NCBI GenBank assembly: GCA_017530275.1
Contig: JAFXMP010000083.1
Coordinates: forward strand, 1 to 5,204
Source of the DNA: Clostridia bacterium
Lineage (GTDB): Bacteria; Bacillota_A; Clostridia; Christensenellales; Aristaeellaceae
Reading direction: 5' to 3'
DNA length: 5,204 bases
Shown: in pieces, positions 4,612-5,204 of the stretch
How the letters are laid out: every line of letters begins with the position of its first letter
How positions within the stretch are numbered: position 1 is the first letter of the stretch
The notes under the pieces: generated by a model
Told to the model about the DNA's origin: nothing
Seen by the model: the letters and a program-made list of their open reading frames with translations, nothing else
Databases searched by the model: none
Position numbers and translations under genes: made by a program

Positions 4612-5199
4612 ATGTCATTGATTCCCTATGTAGTAGAGCAGACCGTCCATGGTGAAAGGTCCTACGATATTTATTCCCGGCTCTTGAAGGACCGGGTGGT
4701 GTTCTTAGGCAGCGCCATTGATGATCAGGTGGCTAACGCCGTGGTGGCCCAATTGCTGTTCCTGGAAACGGACAATCCCGATGCGGACATCAACCTGTAT
4801 ATCAACAGCCCGGGCGGCTCCGTCACCGCCGGTATGGCGATTTTCGACACCATGAACTATATCAAGTGCCCCGTGCGCACGGTATGCGTAGGGCTCGCGG
4901 CTTCCATGGGCGCGTTCCTGCTCATGGCCGGGGAAAAGGGCAAGCGCCTGGCCCTGCCCAACAGCGAAGTGATGATCCATCAGCCTTCCGGCGGCGCTTC
5001 CGGCCAGGCTACGGACGTGACCATTCACGCCGAATGGCTGCTGCGCACCAAAAACAAAATGAACGGCCTGATGGCCAAGATGACCGGACAGCCCCTGGAA
5101 AAAATCGCGCACGACGTAGAGAGAGACTATTTCATGTCCGCCCAGGAAGCGCTGGAATACGGCATCATCGACGAAATCTATCAGCCCCGTCAGAAATAA
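4612..5199 (+). CDS. clpP: ATP-dependent Clp protease proteolytic subunit ClpP, 195 aa
   Basis: ClpP is a cytoplasmic serine protease. It forms a 14-subunit barrel that degrades proteins unfolded and fed in by Clp ATPases such as ClpX. The protein begins [11 protein letters not shown], with a short leader that is often removed by self-cleavage in this family. The catalytic triad is complete: Ser98 in [11 protein letters not shown], His123 in MIHQPSGG, and Asp172 in [11 protein letters not shown]. The oxyanion-loop motif NSPGGSV is at 65-71. Length matches the usual 190-200 residues, and the stop is followed by only 5 bases of window. It follows tig on the same strand; clpX often comes next in this order but lies outside the window. 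No separate promoter is evident in the gap, which instead holds the predicted RNA structure. Confidence 0.98.
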   Translation: MSLIPYVVEQTVHGERSYDIYSRLLKDRVVFLGSAIDDQVANAVVAQLLFLETDNPDADINLYINSPGGSVTAGMAIFDTMNYIKCPVRTVCVGLAASMGAFLLMAGEKGKRLALPNSEVMIHQPSGGASGQATDVTIHAEWLLRTKNKMNGLMAKMTGQPLEKIAHDVERDYFMSAQEALEYGIIDEIYQPRQK

Positions 5200-5204
5200 G
5201 TAGA

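Overview
The window looks like chromosomal core sequence from a Gram-positive bacterium of the Bacillota, probably class Clostridia; this is an inference from gene content. Three points support it. The ribosomal protein L27 gene encodes the N-terminal extension that is removed by the cysteine protease Prp. The prp gene sits between rplU and rpmA. The order tig-clpP is common in this phylum. The coding regions are GC-rich, while the left 480 bases are visibly more AT-rich. I cannot name a genus.

Layout from left to right. Bases 1-77 form a leader on the minus strand for a gene that starts just outside the window; a strong ribosome binding site lies at 7-13. Bases 78-480 hold a doubtful 126-codon frame crossed by two terminator-like hairpins. 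A tandem two-domain GNAT acetyltransferase lies on the minus strand at 481-1545. A strong hairpin terminator at 1593-1629 separates it from the minus-strand operon rplU-prp-rpmA (1640-2579). That operon has a near-consensus promoter (2696-2724) and a long, foldable leader of the kind known to control L21 genes. Further right is a tRNA-Leu(UAA) gene on the minus strand (2769-2851), with its own near-consensus promoter and terminator. Diverging from it on the plus strand are trigger factor (tig, 3042-4424) and clpP (4612-5199), which ends 5 bases before the window does.

The genes serve protein synthesis and quality control. L21 and L27 belong to the large ribosomal subunit, and Prp matures L27. 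tRNA-Leu(UAA) decodes UUA and UUG. Trigger factor meets nascent chains at the ribosome exit, and ClpP degrades proteins passed to it by Clp ATPases. The GNAT protein has no obvious link to this set.

No mobile element, CRISPR array or clearly new multi-gene system is visible. The most interesting unexplained signal is RNA structure. The 187-base tig-clpP gap can fold into a three-way junction closed by a perfect 9-bp helix just before the clpP ribosome binding site. The rplU leader has a multi-branched fold plus mutually exclusive pairings that could hide or free the rplU ribosome binding site. Both are paper predictions from base pairing alone.
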